Below, piece after piece: positions 24,415 to 32,871 of a stretch of DNA of 64,000 nucleotides. How positions within the stretch are numbered: the stretch's first letter is position 1; every line of letters starts with the position of its first letter. Below the pieces are notes generated by a model that saw nothing but the letters and a program-made list of their open reading frames with translations, was not told the origin of the DNA and ran no database searches. Source of the stretch: Tenacibaculum aquimarinum. Its GTDB lineage: Bacteria; Bacteroidota; Bacteroidia; Flavobacteriales; Flavobacteriaceae. The stretch spans positions 186,001 through 250,000 of the forward strand of contig NZ_JAKGSC010000002.1 of the NCBI RefSeq assembly GCF_022478115.1, given 5' to 3'. A program made the position numbers and the translations under genes.

Positions 24415-25615
24415 ATATACAAATTTCTTGATTTTTTAGAATGTCTTCAAAAGTTTCCCTTTTTCTAATCAAATAATCTTTATTGTCTAACATTAAAACT
24501 TCAGCAGGTCTAAATCTAGAATTATAATTAGATGCCATAGAAAAACAATAGGCTCCAGCATTTTTAAAACATAAAATATCTCCTTCAGAAATTTCAGAAA
24601 TTCTTCTGTTAGAACCAAAAGTATCTGTTTCACAAATATATCCTACAATAGAATAATAACGAGGTCTTCCTTTAGGATTAGAAATGTTTTCTATTTGGTG
24701 GTAAGAATTGTACATCATTGGTCTTATTAAATGATTAAAACCACTATCAATTCCTGCAAAAACAGTAGAAGTTGTTTGTTTTACAACATTTACTTTAGCT
24801 AAGAAATAACCAGCTTCAGAAACTAAAAACTTTCCTGGCTCAAACATTAAGGTTAACTCTTTACCATATTCTTTACAAAACTCATTAAATCGTTTAGAAA
24901 GTTGTTTTCCTAATTCATCTATATCTGTAGAAATGTCTCCTTCTTTATATGGAACTTTAAATCCGCTTCCAAAATCAATAAAATCGATATCATCAAATTG
25001 TTTTGCAACATCAAAAAGAATATCAGAAGCTCTAATAAATGTATCAATATCTAATATATCTGAACCTGTGTGCATATGAATACCATTAATATTCATATTG
25101 GTATTTTCAACAACTCTTTTTATATGTGGAACTTGGTGAATTGAAATTCCGAATTTAGAATCTATATGGCCAACTGAGATATTAGAATTTCCACCAGCCA
25201 TAATATGTGGGTTTATACGAATACAAACCGGAATAGTTGGGTGTTTTTGCCCAAATTGTTCTAATATTGATAGGTTATCAATATTAATCTGAACACCTAG
25301 TTTTGCTACATCTTCAATTTCTTTTAATGAAACTCCGTTTGGTGTGTAAATTATATCTTTAGGAGTAAAACCTGCTAATAACCCAAGTTTAACTTCTTGT
25401 ATAGAAACTGTATCTAAACCAGACTTTTGCTGATTTAGTAATTTTAAAATATTTATGTTAGATAAAGACTTTGCAGCATAATTTATCTTTACATTTTTCA
25501 CTTTAGAAAAAGCACCAGTAATGGTTTTGTATTGAGAAATTATTTTTCCTGCGTCATATACATATAGAGGACTATCGTATTTTTTTGTTAAGTTTAATAA
25601 TGTATTTCTATTCAT
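24413..25615 (-). CDS. lysA: Diaminopimelate decarboxylase
   Basis: A PLP fold-type III enzyme converting meso-diaminopimelate to lysine (EC 4.1.1.20). At 400 aa it has typical length. Seen: cofactor Lys49 in KINYAAKSLSN, GVSLKEIEDVAKLGVQINIDN, the phosphate-binding HMHTGSDI and FGSGFKVPYKEGD blocks, EPGKFLVSEAG, and the C-terminal GYICETDTFG and FKNAGAYCFSMASNYNSR. The GAYC motif supplies the active-site Cys from the partner subunit. It is transcribed alone, flanked on both sides by putative small-RNA units. Carboxynorspermidine decarboxylase is an alternative, but CETD and GAYC favour LysA. Confidence 0.93.
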   Translation of the reverse strand: MNRNTLLNLTKKYDSPLYVYDAGKIISQYKTITGAFSKVKNVKINYAAKSLSNINILKLLNQQKSGLDTVSIQEVKLGLLAGFTPKDIIYTPNGVSLKEIEDVAKLGVQINIDNLSILEQFGQKHPTIPVCIRINPHIMAGGNSNISVGHIDSKFGISIHQVPHIKRVVENTNMNINGIHMHTGSDILDIDTFIRASDILFDVAKQFDDIDFIDFGSGFKVPYKEGDISTDIDELGKQLSKRFNEFCKEYGKELTLMFEPGKFLVSEAGYFLAKVNVVKQTTSTVFAGIDSGFNHLIRPMMYNSYHQIENISNPKGRPRYYSIVGYICETDTFGSNRRISEISEGDILCFKNAGAYCFSMASNYNSRFRPAEVLMLDNKDYLIRKRETFEDILKNQEICI

Positions 25616-25731
25616 TTTTTAAATATTTGAGTCAAATGTAAAGAATAGTAATACTTTGATATGTGTATTTAATAAAATAATACACATCTAATCAATTTGT
25701 AGAAAATTATACATTTAACTGTTAAAAAAGG

Positions 25732-25774
25732 GGTTTTTTCCCTATAGAAAACTGTTAATAAAGTTGTTACTTTG
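25732..25774 (+). promoter_or_regulatory. GGTTTTTTCC-N25 promoter unit 2
   Basis: GGTTTTTTCC (25732-25741), 25 nt, then TTACTTTG (25767-25774), one mismatch from TAnnTTTG, followed by AAGTGAATA. Same layout as units 1 and 3. Confidence 0.6.
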
Positions 25775-25779
25775 AAGTG

Positions 25780-25882
25780 AATAAAGATAAGGGGCTTTAT
25801 TTAAAAAATTGATATTGTTATTTTAAGGGGGTAATAATATCATAAAAAACACCAGCTATAACATGTAGCTGGTGTTTTTATT
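25780..25882 (+). ncRNA. Putative small RNA 2 (double AAGGGG family)
   Basis: AAGGGG occurs at 25789-25794 and again at 25825-25830 inside the loop of a hairpin GATATTGTTA / TAATAATATC (one G-U pair). The stem differs in sequence from that of RNA 1 but pairs along its whole length. The distance between the two AAGGGG motifs is 30 nt here and 31 nt in RNA 1. It ends in the terminator at 25844-25882 and is convergent to pepT. No ORF. Confidence 0.6.
25844..25882. terminator. Bidirectional terminator of small RNA 2 and pepT
   Basis: AAAAACACCAGCTA / TAGCTGGTGTTTTT (25845-25879) with a 7-nt loop. Confidence 0.9.
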
Positions 25883-25901
25883 TATATTTAATACTTTTTG
25901 T

Positions 25902-27140
25902 TTAAGAGAAGTTTACAGTTACTTTTTGAGCAATTCCTACAATAACTTCAGTAGCTTTAATAATAGATTCTAAAGGAACATACTCATAACGTCCATGAAA
26001 GTTATGGCCACCAGCAAATATATTAGGACAAGGTAAACCTTTGTAAGAAAGTTGAGAACCATCTGTACCACCTCGAATTGGTTTAATTAAAGGTGTAATA
26101 TTCATTTCTTTCATAACATCTTCAACAATGTCTACAATATGCATTACAGGAACTACTTTTTCCTTCATATTATAATATTGATCTTTAATTGAGACTTCAA
26201 TTAAATCGTTTCCTAATTTATTATTTAATTGACTTGCAATTGTTTGCATTAACTCTTTGCGTTTTTCAAACAAATTTAAATCATGATCTCTAATAATGTA
26301 TTGTAAAGTAGTTTGTTCTACTTTTCCTTCCATATCATGTAAGTGGAAGAAGCCTTCGTATCCTGACGTTTTTTCTGGCACTTCATTCTCAGGCAACATG
26401 GCAATAAACTCATTTGCAATTAACATAGAATTTATCATTTTTCCTTTTGCGTAACCTGGATGCACAATTTTACCGTTTATGGTAACAACAGCTCCAGCTG
26501 CATTAAAGTTTTCGTATTCTAACTCACCAATTTGGCTTCCGTCCATTGTGTACGCCCATTCTGCACCAAACTTTTCTACATCAAATAAATGCGCTCCTTT
26601 ACCAACTTCTTCATCTGGCGTAAAACAAATTCTTATTTTTCCGTGTTTAATTTCTGGATGCTGAATTAAATATTCCATAGCAGAAACTATTTCTGTAACA
26701 CCAGCTTTATCATCTGCACCAAGTAGGGTAGTTCCGTCTGTAGTTATAATAGTTTGCCCTTTGTATTGTAATAAATCATCAAAATAATCTGGAGATAAAA
26801 CAATATTTTGCTCTTTATTTAAAAGAATATCTTTTCCATCATAATTCTCATGAATTTGTGGTTTTACATCTTTTCCAGTAAAATCTGGACTAGTATCTAT
26901 ATGCGCAACAAAACCAATAGTTGGTACTTCATAATCAATATTACTTGGCAAAGTTGCCATTATATAACAGTTTTCATCTAATTCAACATCGCTAAGACCA
27001 ATTTCATTTAGCTCTTTTTCTAATTGCTTTGCTAAATTCCATTGCTTTTCTGTACTTGGAAATGCCGGATTATTTGGGTCAGATTCAGTATCTACAGTAA
27101 CGTAACTTATAAATCTATTTAATATATGTTCTTTGTTCAT
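25902..27140 (-). CDS. pepT: Peptidase T (tripeptide aminopeptidase)
   Basis: A 412-aa M20B zinc peptidase releasing the N-terminal residue of tripeptides (EC 3.4.11.4) in the cytosol. Metal-site motifs: [14 protein letters not shown] (first His/Asp), [15 protein letters not shown] (bridging Asp), [13 protein letters not shown] (catalytic Glu pair), [10 protein letters not shown] and the C-terminal [13 protein letters not shown]. The dimerisation lid (about 210-320) is present. The ATG is at 27140, and the following leftward gene pair lies upstream with a 28-nt gap. Confidence 0.97.
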   Translation of the reverse strand: MNKEHILNRFISYVTVDTESDPNNPAFPSTEKQWNLAKQLEKELNEIGLSDVELDENCYIMATLPSNIDYEVPTIGFVAHIDTSPDFTGKDVKPQIHENYDGKDILLNKEQNIVLSPDYFDDLLQYKGQTIITTDGTTLLGADDKAGVTEIVSAMEYLIQHPEIKHGKIRICFTPDEEVGKGAHLFDVEKFGAEWAYTMDGSQIGELEYENFNAAGAVVTINGKIVHPGYAKGKMINSMLIANEFIAMLPENEVPEKTSGYEGFFHLHDMEGKVEQTTLQYIIRDHDLNLFEKRKELMQTIASQLNNKLGNDLIEVSIKDQYYNMKEKVVPVMHIVDIVEDVMKEMNITPLIKPIRGGTDGSQLSYKGLPCPNIFAGGHNFHGRYEYVPLESIIKATEVIVGIAQKVTVNFS

Positions 27141-27168
27141 TTTGTGTTATTTTAAAAGGTAAAAGTAG

Positions 27169-27726
27169 CTATTTTAACTGAATGTTGTTTACTAAACTGA
27201 TGGCATTACAAAGTCTTTTTGAAACTGCAGAATCTCCATAAACTTCAATTTTTGTCAATAAAAAATTATCTGAATTTACTTTAGAAAAAACGTTTACAAC
27301 TTCATAAGAATAGTTGTTTTTCTTTCCTTTTGAATGTTGCAAAAAAGAAGGTTTATCTAAAAAATGGATTTCTTTTAAAACTTCATCTTTTAAGCCTATT
27401 TCATTTGAAGAAGCAATAGCTTTATTGATAAAAATCTCATCAAAAGTAACAGGATTATGGACTAATGTAACATCAAGTAAAACGCTTTTGGTTAATGACT
27501 TAGTTGTATCTGCTGCAAAAATTGATGTTTGAGCATTATCATAATATAAATTAGTTTTCCAATGTTTAGGTAATGCAACTGAAAACAAGTTTCTAATGTC
27601 CTTAACCTTTTTAAATTCTGTTTCTATAGTTGTATTCTCGCAAGAAAAATGATTGCTTAATTCTGAATTTTTATCCGAACAAGAAATCAATAAAAAGAGT
27701 AAGAATAATGATGTTAAATATTTCAT
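27169..27726 (-). CDS. Putative lipoprotein of unknown function
   Basis: A 185-aa protein with a lipoprotein signal peptide: MKYLTSLFLLFLLISCSDKN, lipobox LISC with Cys16. The mature part contains FSVALPKHWKTNLYYDNAQTSIFAADTTKSL, a pattern seen in PsbP/DUF-type surface lipoproteins, but I cannot assign a family. It starts immediately after the stop of the DUF3810 gene with no gap and precedes pepT in the same direction, so the three may be co-transcribed. It probably sits in the inner or outer membrane facing the periplasm. Confidence 0.8.
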   Translation of the reverse strand: MKYLTSLFLLFLLISCSDKNSELSNHFSCENTTIETEFKKVKDIRNLFSVALPKHWKTNLYYDNAQTSIFAADTTKSLTKSVLLDVTLVHNPVTFDEIFINKAIASSNEIGLKDEVLKEIHFLDKPSFLQHSKGKKNNYSYEVVNVFSKVNSDNFLLTKIEVYGDSAVSKRLCNAISLVNNIQLK

Positions 27727-28797
27727 TTAGATGTTTTTTTCAAAATACGAAATTAATAAATCTACCACATAACTGTAAGATGAAATTCCGTTTGCTTGAT
27801 TATTTGCTTTTAAATAGGAGTTATAGCCTTTCTTCATTAAAGGCTCAATAGGATTTTTGTATTGCTGCCAAAACTGATAACTTGCATTAAAATCTTTTCC
27901 AATTCCTTTATTTACAGTTTTCCAAAGTTCTATTGCTAATTCTTTATCTCGTTTTCTGACTTCTGAAATACAATATCCAAACGCCATTCTATAACCTGAA
28001 TATTTAAAGTATTTGTCCTTATTATATATACTTGCTAAAAAACCTATAAAATTGGCTTCGTTTTCTGCTGAAAAGCCTATTTGATGTGCCATTTCGTGGC
28101 AAGTGGTTGTTGGATAACTCGTTTTTGGTAAAAATCTATTTACTTGCGCTTCACCCGTTATTGGATTTAAGTATCCTGCAGTTCCATTATAAGATTGAAA
28201 TACACTAACTAAAGAGTTTTTTACAGAAGAATATTGATATTTTAACTGTGGAAAATCGCTTTCTAAATTTGTATATCCATTTCTAGCTAAAGTATATATT
28301 TCTTTTTGTTGGTATGGATTGTCAACTTTTAAGGTATCGTTATTTGTAATGTTTAAATGCGCTTCATTTAATTTAAAAATAATATGTTTTGTAACTTCAT
28401 TAAGTTGTTCGGTTGTGTATTTAGATTGCTTAAAACCAAGGTTTTTGGCTAATGGAATTCTGAAATAATTAAGACCCCAAAAGAGATAAAAACAACAATA
28501 TAAAATTGATAAAAAAGTCGTAAATTGTAAAACGCTTGTTAATAAGTGTTTAAATCTATTTTTAATAAGTTTATAGATTCCGCGAAGCAAACAAAAAATT
28601 AAAATCAATCCAATTACGTCTCCCACAGAAAAAGGAATCCAACCCAATAGAATTCTTAGAAATTTAGAAATATAAGGATACAATCCGTTAGAATAGTAGC
28701 GTTCAATAAATGCTGGATATTGACTAAACACTTGGACTAAGCCTATTTGCAGAGGCAATAAAAGAGTTAGTATAAAATTTTTTTTATTCCACTTCAC
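27727..28797 (-). CDS. DUF3810 family membrane metallopeptidase-like protein
   Basis: A 356-aa protein with three hydrophobic segments in the first 110 residues and a soluble domain after them. The soluble part contains TTCHEMAHQIGFSAENEANFIGF, an HExxH zinc motif with a downstream Glu in ENEANF as possible third ligand, so a gluzincin-type peptidase is plausible. DUF3810 proteins have no established role. It is the first gene of a possible operon with the lipoprotein and pepT, divergent from dnaB across a 148-nt region that contains an 18-bp perfect palindrome. Confidence 0.86.
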   Translation of the reverse strand: MKWNKKNFILTLLLPLQIGLVQVFSQYPAFIERYYSNGLYPYISKFLRILLGWIPFSVGDVIGLILIFCLLRGIYKLIKNRFKHLLTSVLQFTTFLSILYCCFYLFWGLNYFRIPLAKNLGFKQSKYTTEQLNEVTKHIIFKLNEAHLNITNNDTLKVDNPYQQKEIYTLARNGYTNLESDFPQLKYQYSSVKNSLVSVFQSYNGTAGYLNPITGEAQVNRFLPKTSYPTTTCHEMAHQIGFSAENEANFIGFLASIYNKDKYFKYSGYRMAFGYCISEVRKRDKELAIELWKTVNKGIGKDFNASYQFWQQYKNPIEPLMKKGYNSYLKANNQANGISSYSYVVDLLISYFEKNI

Positions 28798-28834
28798 AGC
28801 GTGAAAATAGTAAACTTTTTTAGAAGTTGGCTAC

Positions 28835-28852
28835 TTATTAACATGTTAATAA
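28835..28852. promoter_or_regulatory. Perfect 18-bp palindrome between DUF3810 gene and dnaB
   Basis: TTATTAACATGTTAATAA reads identically on both strands. It lies 38 nt from the DUF3810 start and about 94 nt from the dnaB start. There is no T tract, so an operator is more likely than a terminator. Confidence 0.5.
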
Positions 28853-28932
28853 CAGTAAAAAAACAATCTTGTTTACAATATATGTGTACAAATAAAAGTT
28901 GTAATTTAGAAAAGGAATTCGATGTAAAAAAT

Positions 28933-28940
28933 TACATTTG
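28933..28940 (+). promoter_or_regulatory. -7 box of dnaB, giving a near-leaderless mRNA
   Basis: TACATTTG ends 5 nt before the dnaB ATG at 28946, so transcription would begin at or next to the start codon. Confidence 0.6.
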
Positions 28941-28945
28941 TAGTC

Positions 28946-30454
28946 ATGGAAAAAACCAACCCAGTTACTGGTCATAAAATAGATAAGTCGCGTATTATTT
29001 CACTTGAAAAAGGAAAAATACCACCACAAGCAGTAGATTTAGAAGAAGCTGTTTTAGGTGCAATGATGATTGATAAAAAAGGAATTGATGATGTAATCGA
29101 TATTTTGCATCCAGACGCTTTTTATGATACTAAACATAATTTAATTTACGAAGCAATCTATGCATTGTTTCAAAATTCAGAACCAATTGACTTATTATCA
29201 GTTTCTAGCCAATTAAAAAAGAATGCCAAATTAGATCAAGCTGGTGGCGATTTTTATTTAATTCGTTTAACACAAAAAGTAGCATCATCTGCACATATTG
29301 AGTTTCACTCACGTATTATTTTACAGAAATTTATTCAGCGTAAATTAATATCAATTTCTAGTGAAATTATAGAAAATGCCTATGATGAAACAACCGATGT
29401 TTTTGATTTATTAGACGATGCAGAGGCAAAATTATTTGAGGTTACACAAGGTAATTTAAAGAAAGGGTCAGAAGACGCTGGAAGTCTTGTAAAACAAGCA
29501 CTTAATAAGATTCAAGAAATATCAAATCAAGACGGAATGTCTGGTTTGGCAACAGGTTTTACCAAATTAGATGCATTAACTTCTGGTTGGCAACCGTCCG
29601 ATTTAGTTATTATTGCTGCGCGTCCTGGTATGGGAAAAACAGCCTTTGTAATTTCGATGGCAAAAAATATGGCAATCGATTTTGGTCATGGAGTTGCGGT
29701 ATTTTCTTTAGAGATGTCTTCTGTACAGCTTATTACGCGTATGATTTCTTCGGAAACAGGCTTAACTTCAGAAAAACTAAGAAAAGGAAATTTAGAACCA
29801 CATGAATGGGAACAACTAAACGTAAAAGTTAAAAAACTTTCTGACGCTCCTATATTTATTGATGATACACCATCTTTATCTATTTTCGATTTACGTGCCA
29901 AAGCACGAAGATTAGTATCGCAACATGGTGTTAGAATTATTGTAATTGATTATTTACAATTAATGACAGCAGGAGGAAAAGCAGGAGGAAACCGTGAACA
30001 AGAAATCTCTATGATTTCTCGAAATTTAAAAGCATTAGCAAAAGAACTAGAAGTTCCGGTAATTGCACTTTCTCAGTTATCACGTGCGGTTGAAACGCGT
30101 GGGGGATCTAAAAGACCTTTATTATCAGATTTACGTGAATCTGGAGCCATTGAGCAAGATGCGGATATTGTATCTTTTATTTTTAGACCAGAATATTACG
30201 GAATGACAGAATGGGATGATGATGATCATTCTCCATGTGAAGGACAAGGTGAATTTATTGTAGCAAAACATAGAAATGGTGGTTTGGATAATATTCGTTT
30301 GAAATTTACGGGGCATTTAGCAAAATTCTCAGATTTAGAAGAAAGTTTTAGTAGTGAATTTCAGTCATCTATGAATACAGACATAAATACTCGTATTGAG
30401 CCAAAAGATGCTTTTGGAACAGATGATGGTATTGATGATGAAGTGCCGTTTTAG
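28946..30454 (+). CDS. dnaB: Replicative DNA helicase DnaB
   Basis: A 502-aa hexameric 5'-3' helicase of the replication fork. The N-terminal domain (about 28-130, PPQAVDLEEAVLGAMMIDK) is followed by a linker and the RecA-like domain. That domain has Walker A ARPGMGKTAF (Lys231), Walker B IIVIDYLQLM, LSQLSRAVETRGGSKRPLLSDLRESGAIEQDAD and the arginine-finger region. No intein is present. The C-terminal tail is acidic (DDGIDDEVPF). A TACATTTG promoter box ends 5 nt upstream of the ATG. Confidence 0.98.
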   Translation: MEKTNPVTGHKIDKSRIISLEKGKIPPQAVDLEEAVLGAMMIDKKGIDDVIDILHPDAFYDTKHNLIYEAIYALFQNSEPIDLLSVSSQLKKNAKLDQAGGDFYLIRLTQKVASSAHIEFHSRIILQKFIQRKLISISSEIIENAYDETTDVFDLLDDAEAKLFEVTQGNLKKGSEDAGSLVKQALNKIQEISNQDGMSGLATGFTKLDALTSGWQPSDLVIIAARPGMGKTAFVISMAKNMAIDFGHGVAVFSLEMSSVQLITRMISSETGLTSEKLRKGNLEPHEWEQLNVKVKKLSDAPIFIDDTPSLSIFDLRAKARRLVSQHGVRIIVIDYLQLMTAGGKAGGNREQEISMISRNLKALAKELEVPVIALSQLSRAVETRGGSKRPLLSDLRESGAIEQDADIVSFIFRPEYYGMTEWDDDDHSPCEGQGEFIVAKHRNGGLDNIRLKFTGHLAKFSDLEESFSSEFQSSMNTDINTRIEPKDAFGTDDGIDDEVPF

Positions 30455-30495
30455 AGCAATAATAATATAAATGCTATTGAAGTAAAGGTTTCTAA

Positions 30496-31755
30496 ATGAA
30501 AAAACTACTCTTTATAATTACTTTTTTATTGATTTCAAATTCTATTTGGGCGTCATTTATTTACGTTCCTATGAGTTATGATAATCAAAAAAATCATTTA
30601 AAAGCCTACGGAATTGTCTATTATTCATTAGAAAATGGCTTAAAAGCTAAATGGTTATTAAATTATGATGGCGGTGCTTTTTTAATTGAAAACAATGATG
30701 CAGTAGAAAAAGAATGTAAAATTCGTGGTGTTTCTTATCAAGTTATTTCAGATTCTAAAGCTGCGCTTATTTTAGAAGAAATTTCTTCTCCATCTCAAAA
30801 TATGGAAGCAGTAACTTTGGAGAAAGCGCCAAAAATTGCTGTGTATTCACCTAAGAATAAAGCACCTTGGGACGATGCGGTAACAATGGTATTAACTTTT
30901 GCAGAAATTCCGTTTGATGTTATTTATGACGAAGATGTTTTAGATGATAAATTACTTTTATATGAATGGTTGCACCTACATCATGAGGATTTTACAGGTC
31001 AATATGGTCGTTTTTATGGAGCTTTTAGAGCTGCGCCTTGGTACATTCAACAGAAAAAAGATGCAGAAGCTTTAGCTACAAAATTAGGTTTTAACAAGGT
31101 TTCTGAATCAAAAGCTGCAGTTTCAAAAAAAATTAGAGATTTTGTAGTTGGAGGCGGATTTATGTTTGCCATGTGTTCTGCAACCGATAGTTTTGATATT
31201 GCATTGGCAGCAGATGGTGTAGATATTGCAGAAGCAATGTTTGATGGAGATGCATCTGAACCAAATTATCAATCTAAAATTGATTTCAATAAAACTTTCG
31301 CTTTTAAAGATTTTGAATTAATTAAAAATCCAACTACCTACGAGTTTTCATCAATAGACATGACTCGTAAAAGAAAAATTTCAAAAACTTCAGATTATTT
31401 TTCGTTAAAAGAATATTCAGCTAAGTGGGATCAAGTTCCAACGATGTTAACACAAAATCACACCCAATTAGTTAAAGGTTTTATGGGGCAAACAACTTCT
31501 TTTGATAGCAATACAGTAAAATCTACTGTTTTGGTAATGGGTGAAAATAAAACCAATGGAGAAGCGCGTTACATACACGGAACAAAAGGAAAAGGAATGT
31601 TTACCTTTTACGGAGGTCATGATCCTGAAGATTATACACATAGAGTAGGAGATCCTAAAACAGAGTTAGATTTACATCCAACTTCACCAGGATATCGTTT
31701 AATTTTAAACAATGTTTTGTTTCCTGCTGCTAAAAAGAAGAAACAGAAAACTTAA
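30496..31755 (+). CDS. Secreted class I glutamine-amidotransferase-like protein
   Basis: A 419-aa protein with a signal peptide (MKKLLFIITFLLISNSIWASF). The middle contains KIAVYSPKNKAPWDDAVTMVLTFAEIPFDVIYDEDVLDDKL, then FVVGGGFMFAMCSATDSFDIAL and FTFYGGHDPEDYTHRVGDP, a layout like class I amidotransferase/ThuA-type folds with a Cys in FAMCSATD. Relatives in flavobacteria are often labelled asparagine synthetase B. I see neither the N-terminal Cys2 amidotransferase nor the synthetase domain of AsnB, so I do not accept that name. A periplasmic role is likely; the substrate is unknown. Confidence 0.72.
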   Translation: MKKLLFIITFLLISNSIWASFIYVPMSYDNQKNHLKAYGIVYYSLENGLKAKWLLNYDGGAFLIENNDAVEKECKIRGVSYQVISDSKAALILEEISSPSQNMEAVTLEKAPKIAVYSPKNKAPWDDAVTMVLTFAEIPFDVIYDEDVLDDKLLLYEWLHLHHEDFTGQYGRFYGAFRAAPWYIQQKKDAEALATKLGFNKVSESKAAVSKKIRDFVVGGGFMFAMCSATDSFDIALAADGVDIAEAMFDGDASEPNYQSKIDFNKTFAFKDFELIKNPTTYEFSSIDMTRKRKISKTSDYFSLKEYSAKWDQVPTMLTQNHTQLVKGFMGQTTSFDSNTVKSTVLVMGENKTNGEARYIHGTKGKGMFTFYGGHDPEDYTHRVGDPKTELDLHPTSPGYRLILNNVLFPAAKKKKQKT

Positions 31756-31814
31756 CTGTTAATAATCAATAAATAACTATTAAAATAAAAGTACGAAAAA
31801 CCAATCCACTTTTA

Positions 31815-31822
31815 TATTTTTG
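31815..31822 (+). promoter_or_regulatory. -7 box of the transketolase N-terminal subunit gene
   Basis: TATTTTTG, 39 nt before the ATG at 31862. A TTG that could open a longer frame at 31820 lies inside this box and is therefore unlikely to be a start. Confidence 0.55.
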
Positions 31823-31861
31823 TTTTTTAATTATAAAATAACAACACAACACCAACATACA

Positions 31862-32707
31862 ATGCCAACAACACAACAATTACAAGATTTTACACAACAA
31901 GTACGTAGAGATATTTTACGCATGGTACATGCAGTAAATTCTGGTCATCCAGGAGGATCTTTAGGATGTGCTGAATTTTTAACCGTTTTATATCAAGATG
32001 TAATGACAAATTCATCAGATTTTAAAATGGATGGAAATGATGAAGACTTATTTTTCTTATCAAACGGACATATTTCTCCAGTATTTTATAGTGTTTTAGC
32101 ACGTAGTGGTTATTTTTCTGTTAGTGAATTAGCTACTTTTAGAAAAATGAATACTCGTTTACAAGGACATCCAACTACACATGAGGGTTTGCCTGGTGTT
32201 AGAGTTGCTTCTGGTTCTTTAGGACAAGGAATGAGCGTTGCTATTGGAGCAGCGGAAGCAAAAAAACTAAATGGAGATGATAAATTAGTATATTTATTAT
32301 TGGGTGATGGAGAATTGCAAGAAGGTCAAAACTGGGAAGCAATTATGTACGCATCAGCAAAAAAAATTGATACTTTAATTGCTACTGTAGATTTAAACGG
32401 AAAACAAATTGACGGTTCTACGGATGAAGTTTTACCAATGGGAAGTATTAAAGCAAAATTTGAAGCTTTTGGTTGGGATGTTTTAGAAGTAAAAGAAGGA
32501 AATGATATTGAAGCAATTCAAAAAGGATTAGCAACTGCAAAATCAAAATCTGGAAACGGAAAACCAGTTTGTATTTTATTACATACAGAAATGGGTAATG
32601 GCGTAGATTTTATGATGCATACGCACGCTTGGCATGGTAAAGCACCAAGTGATGAGCAGTTAGAAAATGCATTAGCACAGAATCCTGCAACTTTAGGAGA
32701 TTATTAA
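31862..32707 (+). CDS. Transketolase, N-terminal (pyrophosphate-binding) subunit
   Basis: A 281-aa half-length transketolase. It carries the thiamine-diphosphate pyrophosphate domain only: HAVNSGHPGGSLGCAEFL, FFLSNGHISPVFY, GSLGQGMSVAIGAAEAKK and the metal/ThDP motif LLGDGELQEGQNWEA, then ATVDLNGKQIDGSTDEVL. The pyrimidine-binding and C-terminal domains should be a separate protein, usually encoded next door, yet the next gene here is bshA. I use the ATG at 31862 because the frame's upstream TTG lies inside the promoter box. Pentose phosphate pathway, cytosol. Confidence 0.92.
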   Translation: MPTTQQLQDFTQQVRRDILRMVHAVNSGHPGGSLGCAEFLTVLYQDVMTNSSDFKMDGNDEDLFFLSNGHISPVFYSVLARSGYFSVSELATFRKMNTRLQGHPTTHEGLPGVRVASGSLGQGMSVAIGAAEAKKLNGDDKLVYLLLGDGELQEGQNWEAIMYASAKKIDTLIATVDLNGKQIDGSTDEVLPMGSIKAKFEAFGWDVLEVKEGNDIEAIQKGLATAKSKSGNGKPVCILLHTEMGNGVDFMMHTHAWHGKAPSDEQLENALAQNPATLGDY

Positions 32708-32709
32708 TA

Positions 32710-32724
32710 CTGAACTTGTTTCAG
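32710..32724 (+). repeat. Solo copy of the CTGAACTTGTTTCAG palindromic repeat
   Basis: CTGAACTTGTTTCAG, identical to the copy at 52258-52272 and the exact inverse of 52586-52600. It lies 2 nt after the transketolase stop codon. Confidence 0.75.
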
Positions 32725-32740
32725 TATCTTTATATTTTTA

Positions 32741-32772
32741 AACCTACAATATTTTATTGTAGGTTTTTTTTA
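32741..32772 (+). terminator. Intrinsic terminator after the transketolase subunit gene
   Basis: AACCTACAATA / TATTGTAGGTT (32741-32765), followed by a T run. Confidence 0.9.
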
Positions 32773-32871
32773 TACTTTTATTTAGATTTTAACTGTAAGA
32801 ATACCTTTATCTTTACAACTAAGGAATTAAAGGTTTTCAATCTTTTAATAATTTAATTATTCAATAATTAC

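Noticed and set aside
31820..31861. Upstream TTG start for the transketolase subunit
   Set aside because: It lies inside the TATTTTTG promoter box; the ATG at 31862 gives the normal N-terminus.
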